A DNA stretch of 6,182 nt from Draconibacterium sp. (GTDB lineage Bacteria; Bacteroidota; Bacteroidia; Bacteroidales; Prolixibacteraceae): positions 1-6,182 of the forward strand of contig WGCT01000158.1 of assembly GCA_015493625.1 (NCBI GenBank), read 5' to 3'. Shown here in pieces: positions 1-6,160 of this stretch. The position numbers and the translations under genes are program-made. Numbering within the stretch: position 1 is the stretch's first letter; each line of letters begins with the position of its first letter. The notes beneath the pieces are model-generated. The model did not search any database, was not told the origin of the DNA, and worked only from the letters and a program-made list of their open reading frames with translations.

Positions 1-424
1 GTCGAATGCCGGACACATAATAAGACTGGCACACAATGTTGGGGCAAAAAAAGTGCTTTTTGTAAACACCGAAGCAAATTTCAGAGCAGCAAAGATTAAA
101 AAAACCGCAGGTTTCTCATTCGAACAAATGGAGTGGAAGTTTATTTCGAAAGCTACTTTCGTTGAGCTTTTAATAAGTGAATTTCGACTTGTTGTTTTGG
201 AAACCTGTGAAGGAGCAAAAAGTATATTCGAATTGGAGTTGCCTGATAAAACAATTTTGCTTGCAGGCAGCGAGTCGCACGGAATTCCTGCGGAGATTAT
301 TAAGCAAAGTTTTATGCAAGTCTATATTCCAATGGCGGGCGGTTGTAAATCAATGAATCTCTCTCATGCTCTTTCGGTAGCCACTTTCGAATGGTTTCGA
401 CAAAAATTAGATAACTGTTTTTAG
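1..424 (+). CDS. SpoU/TrmH-family RNA 2'-O-ribose methyltransferase, 5'-truncated
   Basis: This is the C-terminal part of an S-adenosylmethionine-dependent methyltransferase that acts on the ribose 2'-OH of tRNA or rRNA. The frame is open to the left window edge (first full codon at base 2), so the GTG at 53 is not the true start: the codons before it already encode family motif 1 (NAGHIIRLAHNVGAKKVLF, resembling the N-x-G-x-x-R-x-A-x-x-x-G pattern). Motif 2 is LLAGSESHGIP (near bases 257-289), and motif 3 is VYIPMAGGCKSMNLSHAL (near 320-373), followed by the usual aromatic/RQ helix. Motifs 2 and 3 form the knotted SAM-binding site of SPOUT enzymes. About 140 residues are visible, and the missing part appears short. 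The exact RNA target cannot be told from the sequence. No terminator separates it from oxyR 80 bases downstream. The family call is firm; specificity is unknown. Confidence 0.9.
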   Translation, partial: SNAGHIIRLAHNVGAKKVLFVNTEANFRAAKIKKTAGFSFEQMEWKFISKATFVELLISEFRLVVLETCEGAKSIFELELPDKTILLAGSESHGIPAEIIKQSFMQVYIPMAGGCKSMNLSHALSVATFEWFRQKLDNCF

Positions 425-451
425 TTTCCATAAAAACAATTTGAAAAAACA

Positions 452-484
452 TTTGGAAATCTCAATAGATTTTATCTATCTTTA
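452..484 (+). promoter_or_regulatory. Putative oxyR promoter, Bacteroidota type
   Basis: A TTTG (-33 box, 452-455) is followed after 21 bases by TATCTTTA (477-484), which matches the TAnnTTTG -7 consensus of Bacteroidota in all but the last base. Transcription would start near 490, giving a leader of about 15 bases before the oxyR ATG. The -7 box lies inside the putative OxyR operator. This is a motif match only, in AT-rich DNA. Confidence 0.4.
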
Positions 485-501
485 AAATCTAAAATAGCTA
501 C
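465..501 (+). promoter_or_regulatory. Putative OxyR operator (autoregulatory site)
   Basis: The 37-base stretch has the length of the classical OxyR site, ATAGntnnnanCTAT-N7-ATAGntnnnanCTAT. The left half (465-479) matches all 10 defined positions, including a LysR-type T-N11-A core. The right half (487-501) matches 6 of 10, with CTA conserved near its end. The region also contains a perfect 9-base inverted repeat (466-474 TAGATTTTA with 483-491 TAAAATCTA). It covers the putative -7 box and ends three bases before the oxyR start, a position suited to autorepression. The operator consensus comes from enteric bacteria, so applying it here is an inference. Confidence 0.5.
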
Positions 502-504
502 TCC

Positions 505-1446
505 ATGGTTACTCTAACTCAATTGGAATATATTGTTGCTGTTGACACATACCGGCATTTTGGAAAAGCAGCCGAACACTGTTTTATTACACAGCCAACA
601 CTTTCGATGCAAATAAAAAAGTTGGAAGAAGATTTGGAAATCATCATTTTCGACCGCAGTAAACAACCCTTAATTCCTACCGATGTTGGCGCAAAAATAA
701 TTGAACAGTCGCGAATCGTTTTAAAAGAGTCGGAGGAGATCGACAATATTGTAAAAGAACACAAGAATCAGGTTTCGGGAATGTTAAGAATTGGAATAAT
801 TCCAACACTAGCACCCTATCTGCTACCCATTTTTATTGGAAATTATAAAAAGAAATACCCAAATATTTTTATTAAAGTTACCGAAGCAACCACCGAAAAC
901 ATTGAAGAGTTATTGAGCAAAGATTTAATTGACGTGGGTATTCTTGTAACTCCGCTTAAACAGGAAAAAATAATTGAAAAGCCCGTTTTTTATGAGGAGA
1001 TGCTTATTTATGCAAACAAAGGCCACGCACTTCATTCGCAAAGAGAAATATTGGTAAAAGACATTGCCACACCCGAAATATGGTTGCTTAGCGATGGCCA
1101 CTGCTTTCGCGACCAGGTAATAAATCTCTGTTCGTATGTAGGAACCGAAGACAGCGGACTACCATTTCATTTCGAAGCCGGTTCGCTCGAAACCCTTATG
1201 AATATTGTTGACCGCGAAGGAGGAATTACATTAATTCCGGAACTGGCAGAAGCTACAATGAGCGAAAAAAGAAAAAGCAATGTTAGGCGTTTTACCAACC
1301 TCACACCCTTGCGCGAGGTAAGTTTAGTTTACTCGCGGCACTTTGCAAAACACAAACTCATTAATCTTTTATGGCGCGAAATAAAAGAGTCGATACCACC
1401 TGAATTACAAGACGATAACAGGGGAACGATTGTGCAATGGAGATAA
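505..1446 (+). CDS. oxyR: LysR-family peroxide sensor and transcription regulator OxyR
   Basis: OxyR senses hydrogen peroxide by forming an intramolecular disulfide and then activates catalase, peroxiredoxin and related defence genes. The 313-residue length is normal. Residues 1-60 form the LysR winged helix-turn-helix (FGKAAEHCFITQPTLSMQIK), followed by a linker helix (about 60-90) and the two-lobed regulatory domain. The decisive feature is GHCFRDQVINLC: C200 and C209 have the same nine-residue offset and surroundings as the redox pair C199/C208 of the E. coli protein (GHCLRDQ context). SLETL and GGITLIPELA follow, as in OxyR. This separates it from other LysR regulators. The only other cysteine is C26 in the DNA-binding domain, at the place of E. 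coli C25. The ATG at 505 is supported by the family start pattern (M-x-T-L-x-Q-L-E-Y). No terminator is visible after the stop codon. Confidence 0.95.
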   Translation: MVTLTQLEYIVAVDTYRHFGKAAEHCFITQPTLSMQIKKLEEDLEIIIFDRSKQPLIPTDVGAKIIEQSRIVLKESEEIDNIVKEHKNQVSGMLRIGIIPTLAPYLLPIFIGNYKKKYPNIFIKVTEATTENIEELLSKDLIDVGILVTPLKQEKIIEKPVFYEEMLIYANKGHALHSQREILVKDIATPEIWLLSDGHCFRDQVINLCSYVGTEDSGLPFHFEAGSLETLMNIVDREGGITLIPELAEATMSEKRKSNVRRFTNLTPLREVSLVYSRHFAKHKLINLLWREIKESIPPELQDDNRGTIVQWR

Positions 1447-1447
1447 G

Positions 1448-1478
1448 TTTTCCTATTAAAAAAAAATAATTATCTTTG
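1448..1478 (+). promoter_or_regulatory. Putative promoter of tRNA-Leu
   Basis: TATCTTTG (1471-1478) is an exact match to the Bacteroidota -7 box TAnnTTTG and lies 12 bases before the mature tRNA. The -33 position holds only TTTT (1448-1451), 19 bases upstream, so that box is weak. An A-tract lies between them. Transcription would start a few bases before the tRNA. It may also serve tig, which has no recognisable box of its own. Confidence 0.55.
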
Positions 1479-1490
1479 CGCCGCTTATTT

Positions 1491-1572
1491 GCGGGCGTGG
1501 CGGAATTGGTAGACGCGCTAGACTTAGGATCTAGTGCCTTATGGCGTGGGGGTTCGAGTCCCTTCGCCCGCA
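1491..1572 (+). tRNA. tRNA-Leu (anticodon UAG, reads CUA and probably other CUN codons)
   Basis: A full cloverleaf can be drawn. The acceptor stem GCGGGCG (1491-1497) pairs with CGCCCGC (1565-1571), with discriminator A at 1572. The D-loop contains TTGGTAGA. The anticodon stem CTAGA/TCTAG (1518-1522/1530-1534) closes the loop CTTAGGA, giving anticodon TAG at 1525-1527. A long class II variable arm with stem GCC/GGC (1536-1538/1543-1545) is present, as expected for leucine tRNAs. The T-loop TTCGAGT (1553-1559) sits on a five-pair stem with two G-U pairs. The 3' CCA is not encoded (CAC follows the discriminator), so it must be added enzymatically. Confidence 0.97.
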
Positions 1573-1578
1573 CACAAA

Positions 1579-1620
1579 AACCGTCAACATTCCAGAAATG
1601 GCAAATGTTGGCGGTTATTT
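1579..1620 (+). terminator. Hairpin after tRNA-Leu, probable terminator or processing structure
   Basis: AACCGTCAACATT (1579-1591) pairs with AATGTTGGCGGTT (1604-1616), 13 pairs including one G-U. Inside, CCA/TGG (1592-1594/1599-1601) closes a GAAA tetraloop, leaving a two-base bulge (CA, 1602-1603). The tail is TTATTTAATT, not a clean T-run, so termination may be partial and transcription could continue into tig. Confidence 0.6.
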
Positions 1621-1651
1621 AATTAAAGACGGTTGAATAAAAAATATCATC

Positions 1652-3004
1652 ATGAACATTAGCAAAGAAAATATCGACGATGTAAATGCGCTAATTAAAG
1701 TGCTTATCGAAAAATCTGACTACGAAAAAGAGGTAGCAGGAAAACTTAAAGAGTATCGTCAACAAGCCTCTATTCCGGGGTTCAGACCTGGAAAAGCTCC
1801 GGCAGGACTTATTAAAAAACGCTATGGAACAGCCGTTTTAGTTGATGAAGTGAATAAAATTCTTTCAAAAAAATTATCACAATATCTTGTTGAAGAGAAA
1901 CTGAATATTCTGGGAGAACCTCTTCCGAACGAAGAACAACAAAAATCGATTGACTGGGAAAAAGATGAGAATTTCGAATTTGTTTTCGATATTGCTCTGG
2001 CTCCCGAAATTAACATTTCGCTCGATAAAAGAAGCAAATACAATTATTACAAAATAGCTGTTTCCGACGAAATGATTGACGAGCAGGTTAAGAACGCTGC
2101 CATGCAACTGGGGCGAAATGTTCCGGTTGATGTTGCCGTTGAAAACAGCACCGTTCGCGGAAACTTTGTACAGCTCGATGCCGAAGGGAATGAAGTTGAA
2201 AACGGAATTAAACCCGAGAATGTAGCTGTTGCCGTTGATATGATGAAAGACGAAGAGATTAAAAACTCGTTTATTGGTTGTAAAAAAGACGACATCATTA
2301 TTTTCGACCCCGTAAAAGCGTTCGAAAACAGAGTTGAGATTAGCCATATGTTAAATATTTCGAAAGAAGAAGCCGAAGTATTAAACAGCGAATTTAGATT
2401 TACCGTTACCGAAATTCTTCAATTCGAAAAAGCAGAATTGAATGAAGAACTTTTCAAAGAACTGTATGGCGAAGAGAACGACATAAAAACAATGGACGAT
2501 TTCAGAGCAAAAGTAAAAGATGAGATTGCTGCCGGATTGGTACAATCATCCGACTACAAATTTGCTATCGATACTCGCAACACCCTAGTTGAAAAAAGCA
2601 AAATGCAATTACCCGAAGCATTTCTGAAACGTTGGTTAATTGCAGTAAACAAAGAGTTAACCGTTGAACAGGTTGAAAGCGAATTCGATGCTTTTATTAA
2701 AGATCTCGAATGGCAACTTATTAAAGATAAAATTGGCGAAGAGAACGATATAAAAGTTACTCCGGAAGAGGCCAACGATTTTGCAAAACAGATGGCCCGG
2801 GCACAATACAACCAATACGGAATTTACGATATTCCCGACGAACAACTCGACTCGTTTGCTAAAATGCTGATAGAGAAACCGGAAGACAAAGAACGTATTT
2901 ACAAAAAGCTTTTCGAAGATAAAGTGGTTTCTGTTGTAAAAGAGAAAGTGTCGATTCAAGAAAAAGAGATAAGTCAGAAAGAGTTCGACGAAATGATGAA
3001 GTAA
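1652..3004 (+). CDS. tig: Trigger factor, ribosome-associated chaperone
   Basis: Trigger factor docks at the ribosomal exit tunnel through protein L23 and shelters emerging chains. The N-terminal domain (about 1-112) carries the ribosome-binding signature GFRPGKAP at residues 43-50, the same place as in E. coli. The 450-residue length is close to the usual 430-450. The middle segment (about 150-245), where the FKBP-type prolyl isomerase domain normally sits, lacks the typical G-D-x-V-x-x-D-F and F-x-G-G patterns (here RGNFVQLDAEGNEVENG), so isomerase activity is doubtful; the Bacteroidota forms I recall look similarly divergent. The C-terminal part (about 246-450) is the charged helical substrate cradle. 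The heptapeptide GEENDIK occurs twice (273-279 and 362-368). The ATG at 1652 has no Shine-Dalgarno sequence but places the signature correctly. It is followed by clpP and clpX, a widespread quality-control gene order. Confidence 0.96.
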   Translation: MNISKENIDDVNALIKVLIEKSDYEKEVAGKLKEYRQQASIPGFRPGKAPAGLIKKRYGTAVLVDEVNKILSKKLSQYLVEEKLNILGEPLPNEEQQKSIDWEKDENFEFVFDIALAPEINISLDKRSKYNYYKIAVSDEMIDEQVKNAAMQLGRNVPVDVAVENSTVRGNFVQLDAEGNEVENGIKPENVAVAVDMMKDEEIKNSFIGCKKDDIIIFDPVKAFENRVEISHMLNISKEEAEVLNSEFRFTVTEILQFEKAELNEELFKELYGEENDIKTMDDFRAKVKDEIAAGLVQSSDYKFAIDTRNTLVEKSKMQLPEAFLKRWLIAVNKELTVEQVESEFDAFIKDLEWQLIKDKIGEENDIKVTPEEANDFAKQMARAQYNQYGIYDIPDEQLDSFAKMLIEKPEDKERIYKKLFEDKVVSVVKEKVSIQEKEISQKEFDEMMK

Positions 3005-3025
3005 ACTCTTTCGAAAAGAAATATT

Positions 3026-3055
3026 TTGCTGAAAGAATCAGCAAGCAACTTTTTT
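3026..3055 (+). terminator. Probable tig terminator hairpin
   Basis: TTGCTGA (3026-3032) and TCAGCAA (3038-3044) form a perfect seven-pair stem with a five-base loop (AAGAA). Five bases later a run of six T (3050-3055) follows. It starts 21 bases after the tig stop codon. The gap between stem and T-run makes it a weak terminator by the usual rules. Confidence 0.5.
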
Positions 3056-3056
3056 G

Positions 3057-3064
3057 TAACTTTG
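3057..3064 (+). promoter_or_regulatory. Putative clpP -7 box
   Basis: TAACTTTG is an exact TAnnTTTG match, 63 bases before the clpP start. No TTTG lies at the usual 19-21 base distance upstream; the nearest (3025-3028) is 28 bases away. A second near-match, GAACTTTG, lies at 3082-3089, with a TTTG (3061-3064) 17 bases upstream of it. One of the two probably drives clpPX independently of tig. Confidence 0.4.
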
Positions 3065-3082
3065 TAATTCGTTTTTTTAACG

Positions 3083-3096
3083 AACTTTGCAAAGTT
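3083..3096. repeat. 14-base perfect palindrome before clpP
   Basis: AACTTTGCAAAGTT reads the same on both strands. Its left half repeats AACTTTG of 3058-3064, so the right half can pair either locally or with the upstream copy. It could be a dimeric regulator site, or simply a by-product of the hairpin sequence. Confidence 0.4.
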
Positions 3097-3127
3097 ACTT
3101 TTTTTTAAAGTCAAAATTATTATCACA

Positions 3128-3805
3128 ATGGAGAACAACAACGAATTTAATAAATATGCAGTTAAACACGCAGGCATCAGTAGTATAACAATGGACCGAT
3201 ATTCATCGGTTTACGGAAACTATATTTCGCCAACCATTATTGAAGAACGCCAGTTGAACGTAGCTTCTATGGATGTTTTTTCACGATTAATGATGGATCG
3301 TATTATTTTTCTCGGTGTACCAATCGACGACACCGTTGCCAACATTATTCAGGCACAACTACTTTTTCTGGAATCGACCGACCCTACAAAAGAGATTCAA
3401 ATCTATTTTAACTCTCCGGGAGGCTCGGTACATGCAGGATTGGGAATTTACGACACCATGCAATATATAACTGCCGATGTAGCAACAATTTGCACTGGAA
3501 TGGCCGCTTCGATGGCCGCAGTGCTTTTAACCGCCGGGACAAAAGGGAAACGCTCGGCATTGAGACACTCGAGAGTAATGATTCATCAACCAATGGGTGG
3601 CGCTCAGGGACAAGCATCTGACATTGAAATAACAGCCCGCGAGATTAAAAAAATTAAAAACGAACTTTACGCAATTATTGCCGAACACTCGGGGCAACCA
3701 ATCGAACAAATTGAAAAAGATTCGGATCGCGACTACTGGATGACCTCGGAAGAGGCAGTAAAATATGGAATGATTGATGAAATATTAGTTCGTAATAAAA
3801 AGTAA
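3128..3805 (+). CDS. clpP: ATP-dependent Clp protease, proteolytic subunit ClpP
   Basis: ClpP is a cytoplasmic serine peptidase that assembles as two stacked heptameric rings and degrades proteins threaded in by ClpX. The catalytic triad is complete: S128 (in GMAASM), H153 (in MIHQPMGG) and D202 (in SDRDYWM). The spacings of 25 and 49 residues equal those of E. coli S97/H122/D171. The oligomer and substrate-strand segments [16 protein letters not shown] and [11 protein letters not shown] are conserved. The constant offset of 31 to mature E. coli numbering implies a propeptide of about 31 residues, longer than the 14 of E. coli. The ATG at 3128 is preferred over the one at 3191 because the KYAVKH-type N-terminus resembles Bacteroides ClpP as I recall it. 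The stop codon overlaps the clpX start by one base. Confidence 0.97.
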   Translation: MENNNEFNKYAVKHAGISSITMDRYSSVYGNYISPTIIEERQLNVASMDVFSRLMMDRIIFLGVPIDDTVANIIQAQLLFLESTDPTKEIQIYFNSPGGSVHAGLGIYDTMQYITADVATICTGMAASMAAVLLTAGTKGKRSALRHSRVMIHQPMGGAQGQASDIEITAREIKKIKNELYAIIAEHSGQPIEQIEKDSDRDYWMTSEEAVKYGMIDEILVRNKK

Positions 3806-5037
3806 TGGCAAAAAAAATTAACACCGATAAATGTTCGTTTTGCGGGCGCGAGAGAAAAGAGGTTGACCTCTTAATTGCCGGAATTAGCGGGCACATTTGC
3901 GACCGGTGTGCCGAACAGGCTCACTCTATTATTCTCGAAGAGATAAAAAAAGAGAGCTCCTTCGACCTCAATTCGGTTAAACTTTTAAAACCCCGCGAAA
4001 TAAAAGAATTTGTCGATCAATATGTTATCGGGCAAGATCAGGCGAAAAGAGTTTTAGCCGTTTCGGTTTACAACCACTACAAACGACTTACTCAACGTAT
4101 CGACGACGACGAGACCGAAATAGAAAAATCGAACATTATTTTGGTAGGAGAAACCGGAACCGGAAAAACATTGCTGGCACGAACAATTGCCCGTATGTTA
4201 CACGTTCCGTTTACTATTGTCGATGCAACAGTACTAACCGAAGCCGGTTATGTTGGCGAAGATATAGAGAGTTTATTAACCCGGTTATTACAAGCGGCCG
4301 ACTACGACGTGGAAGCCGCACAACGCGGAATTGTATTTATCGACGAAATTGATAAAATTGCGCGGAAAAGCGACAACCCATCAATTACGCGCGATGTTTC
4401 GGGCGAGGGCGTTCAACAAGGACTGCTAAAATTATTAGAGGGAGCAATTGTAAATGTTCCTCCACAGGGCGGACGAAAACATCCGGAGCAAAAACTTATT
4501 CCGGTCGACACTAAAAATATTCTCTTTATTGCAGGAGGTGCTTTCGACGGAATTGAACGGAAAATTGCAAACCGTTTAAATACAAAAGTTATAGGATACA
4601 GTGCTGCAAAAGAAGCCGACCGCATTGAACGCGAAAATCTTTTGCAATATATCTCTCCTCAGGATTTAAAATCGTTCGGACTAATTCCTGAAATTATTGG
4701 CCGGTTGCCTGTGCTTGCACACCTCAACCCACTTGACGAAAAAGTGTTGCGAAACATCTTAACCGAGCCTAAAAACTCAGTAATCAGACAATATAAGAAA
4801 TTGTTTAAGATTGATGGAATTAATCTCGAATTCGGAGAAGATGCACTGCAATATATTGTTGACAAAGCAATTGAATTTAAATTGGGGGCCCGCGGATTAC
4901 GGTCTATTTGCGAAAGCATAATGAACGATGCCATGTTTGACGCTCCGTCTGAAAAAATAGACAGTTTATTTATCTCGAAAGAGTATGCCGAAGGAAAAAT
5001 AGACCGGTCGATAATTAAGCAACTTAAAGCAAGTTAA
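3805..5037 (+). CDS. clpX: ClpX, AAA+ unfoldase of the ClpXP protease
   Basis: ClpX recognises tagged or adaptor-bound proteins, unfolds them with ATP and translocates them into ClpP. The N-terminal zinc-binding domain has C10, C13, C32 and C35. The AAA+ module shows Walker A GETGTGKT (115-122), pore-1 loop GYVG (148-151), Walker B IVFIDEID (176-183), RKH loop (224-226), a sensor-1 region (about 238-247), arginine-rich [13 protein letters not shown] (291-303) and sensor-2 GARGLRS (361-367). The ClpP-docking loop, IGF in E. coli, reads IGY (263-265). The 410-residue length is normal, with a slightly short C-terminus. The ATG overlaps the clpP stop as TAATG, so translation is probably coupled and the subunits are made from one mRNA. 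Two tandem TAA stops (5035-5040) end the gene, and an intrinsic terminator follows at once. Confidence 0.97.
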   Translation: MAKKINTDKCSFCGRERKEVDLLIAGISGHICDRCAEQAHSIILEEIKKESSFDLNSVKLLKPREIKEFVDQYVIGQDQAKRVLAVSVYNHYKRLTQRIDDDETEIEKSNIILVGETGTGKTLLARTIARMLHVPFTIVDATVLTEAGYVGEDIESLLTRLLQAADYDVEAAQRGIVFIDEIDKIARKSDNPSITRDVSGEGVQQGLLKLLEGAIVNVPPQGGRKHPEQKLIPVDTKNILFIAGGAFDGIERKIANRLNTKVIGYSAAKEADRIERENLLQYISPQDLKSFGLIPEIIGRLPVLAHLNPLDEKVLRNILTEPKNSVIRQYKKLFKIDGINLEFGEDALQYIVDKAIEFKLGARGLRSICESIMNDAMFDAPSEKIDSLFISKEYAEGKIDRSIIKQLKAS

Positions 5038-5045
5038 TAATACAG

Positions 5046-5072
5046 ATACCGGATTGTGTCCGGTATTTTTTT
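5046..5072 (+). terminator. Intrinsic terminator of the clpPX operon
   Basis: ATACCGGA (5046-5053) and TCCGGTAT (5059-5066) form a perfect eight-pair stem with a GC-rich centre and a five-base loop (TTGTG). Seven T (5066-5072) follow without a gap. It begins nine bases after the first clpX stop codon and is the clearest terminator in the window. Confidence 0.9.
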
Positions 5073-5097
5073 ATCCTGAAAGAAACAAAACTTTATT

Positions 5098-6141
5098 ATG
5101 AAAAAACCGATACTTCTTACCCTGCTTTTATCTTTTAGTTTATCACTCTTTGCTCAAATAGATGTTCTGAATGAATCGAAAAGTGATTTCGACAACCGAA
5201 TGAAATGGTTTACCGATGCAAAATACGGAATGTTTATCCATTTTGGATTGTACAGCCAGTTGGCCGGCGAGTGGAAAGGGAAAAACTACGACGGTTACGC
5301 CGAATGGATAGAGGCAAATGCCGACATTCCCTCGCAGGTTTATGCAATGCTTACGGCAACTTTTAATCCCGTAAATTTCGATGCCGATTTTATTGCAAAA
5401 ACCGCAAAAGAGGCCGGAATGAAATACATTGTTATAACTACCAAACATCACGAAGGATTTTGTTTATGGGATAGTAAATACACTACTTTTGATGTTGCCA
5501 GCACACCGTTTAAAGGACGCGATATTTTGGCCGAACTAAGTACTGCCTGTAAAAAATATGGTCTTCGGTTTGGCACCTATTATAGTATTATCGACTGGCA
5601 TCACCCATCGCAGGAACGTAATATCGATTATAGCAAAAATCAAATGCGTTGGAGCAATATTCGAATGAAATCGGGCAAAAAAGCAGAGTATATTGCCTAC
5701 ATGAAAAACCAGATTAAAGAGCTGATTGAAAATTACGATACCGACATTATTTGGTTCGACGGCGACTGGGTTTATTGGTGGGATATGGCCTCGGGCGAAG
5801 ATTTATACCGGTATATTCGCAAATTAAAACCAAGTATTATTATAAATAACAGGGTTGCAAAACGTTCAATTTTCAAAAAAGATTTTGGTACTCCCGAACA
5901 GGAACATCTCTCGAAAGTAGTAGATTATAATTGGGAAGCCTGCTACACAATGAATAATTCGTGGGGATTTAAAAAGAGCGATACAGATTGGAAAGATGCT
6001 GTTACAGTTTATAATAAACTGGAAGAGATTAACTCGAACGGTGGAAATTTATTGTTGAATATTGGACCAAAAGGCGATGGCTCGGTTCCCGAAGAGTCGG
6101 TAAAAATTTTATTGGAAGTTGGGAAAAAATTAAAGAGATAG
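5098..6141 (+). CDS. Secreted GH29 alpha-L-fucosidase, catalytic domain only
   Basis: The enzyme should release terminal alpha-L-fucose from glycans by the retaining mechanism. Residues 1-20 are a Sec signal peptide (KK, leucine-rich core, then SLFAQ with likely cleavage near 19-20). No lipobox cysteine is present, so a periplasmic location is likely. GH29 motifs run in order: WFTDAKYGMFIHFGLYS (37-53, active-site H48), TKHHEGFCLWDSKYTTFDV (115-133, H117/H118), YYSIIDWHHP (161-170), WFDGDW (219-224) with D221 as nucleophile, TPEQE (265-269), WEACYTMNNSWGF (279-291) and GGNLLLNIGPKGDGSVPE (315-332). The acid/base is probably a glutamate in the last-but-two or last-but-one of these (E267, E269 or E280); I cannot decide which. 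At 347 residues it stops right after the barrel, without the C-terminal beta-sandwich common in the family. There are 25 bases between the clpX terminator T-run and its ATG, with no convincing promoter. Confidence 0.9.
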   Translation: MKKPILLTLLLSFSLSLFAQIDVLNESKSDFDNRMKWFTDAKYGMFIHFGLYSQLAGEWKGKNYDGYAEWIEANADIPSQVYAMLTATFNPVNFDADFIAKTAKEAGMKYIVITTKHHEGFCLWDSKYTTFDVASTPFKGRDILAELSTACKKYGLRFGTYYSIIDWHHPSQERNIDYSKNQMRWSNIRMKSGKKAEYIAYMKNQIKELIENYDTDIIWFDGDWVYWWDMASGEDLYRYIRKLKPSIIINNRVAKRSIFKKDFGTPEQEHLSKVVDYNWEACYTMNNSWGFKKSDTDWKDAVTVYNKLEEINSNGGNLLLNIGPKGDGSVPEESVKILLEVGKKLKR

Positions 6142-6160
6142 AGATCTTTACTTTAAACAA

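Larger units (their letters stand above)
3056..3106 (+). terminator. Second hairpin in the tig-clpP gap with T8 tail
   Basis: GTAACTTTG (3056-3064) pairs perfectly with CAAAGTTAC (3090-3098). Within it TTCGTT (3068-3073) pairs with AACGAA (3079-3084) around a TTTTT loop, leaving an internal loop of three against five bases. Eight T (3099-3106) follow directly, the classical layout of an intrinsic terminator. The stem is AT-rich, so strength is uncertain. It overlaps a possible clpP -7 box, so it may act as terminator for tig transcripts and promoter region for clpP. Confidence 0.6.

Noticed and set aside
53..55. GTG at 53 as the start of the methyltransferase
   Set aside because: The in-frame codons before it encode conserved motif 1 of the SpoU family, so the gene starts before the window.
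425..459. Inverted repeat TTTCCA/TGGAAA after the methyltransferase stop codon
   Set aside because: It has only six pairs around a 23-base loop and no T-run, so it is unlikely to fold or terminate.
1361..1573. Reverse-strand open frame of 70 codons covering the oxyR end and the tRNA
   Set aside because: It runs through the whole tRNA-Leu gene and the oxyR 3' end, and it resembles no protein I recognise. Such frames antisense to tRNAs are a common annotation artefact.
1877..2347. Reverse-strand open frame of 156 codons inside tig
   Set aside because: It is rich in Phe and Asn, as expected from reading the complement of Glu/Lys-rich codons, and it lies wholly within a well-supported gene. The other reverse frames inside oxyR, tig, clpP, clpX and the fucosidase were dropped for the same reason.
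3191..3193. Internal ATG as the clpP start, giving a shorter propeptide
   Set aside because: The upstream residues 6-15 look like the N-terminus of Bacteroides ClpP as I recall it, so the ATG at 3128 is more likely.
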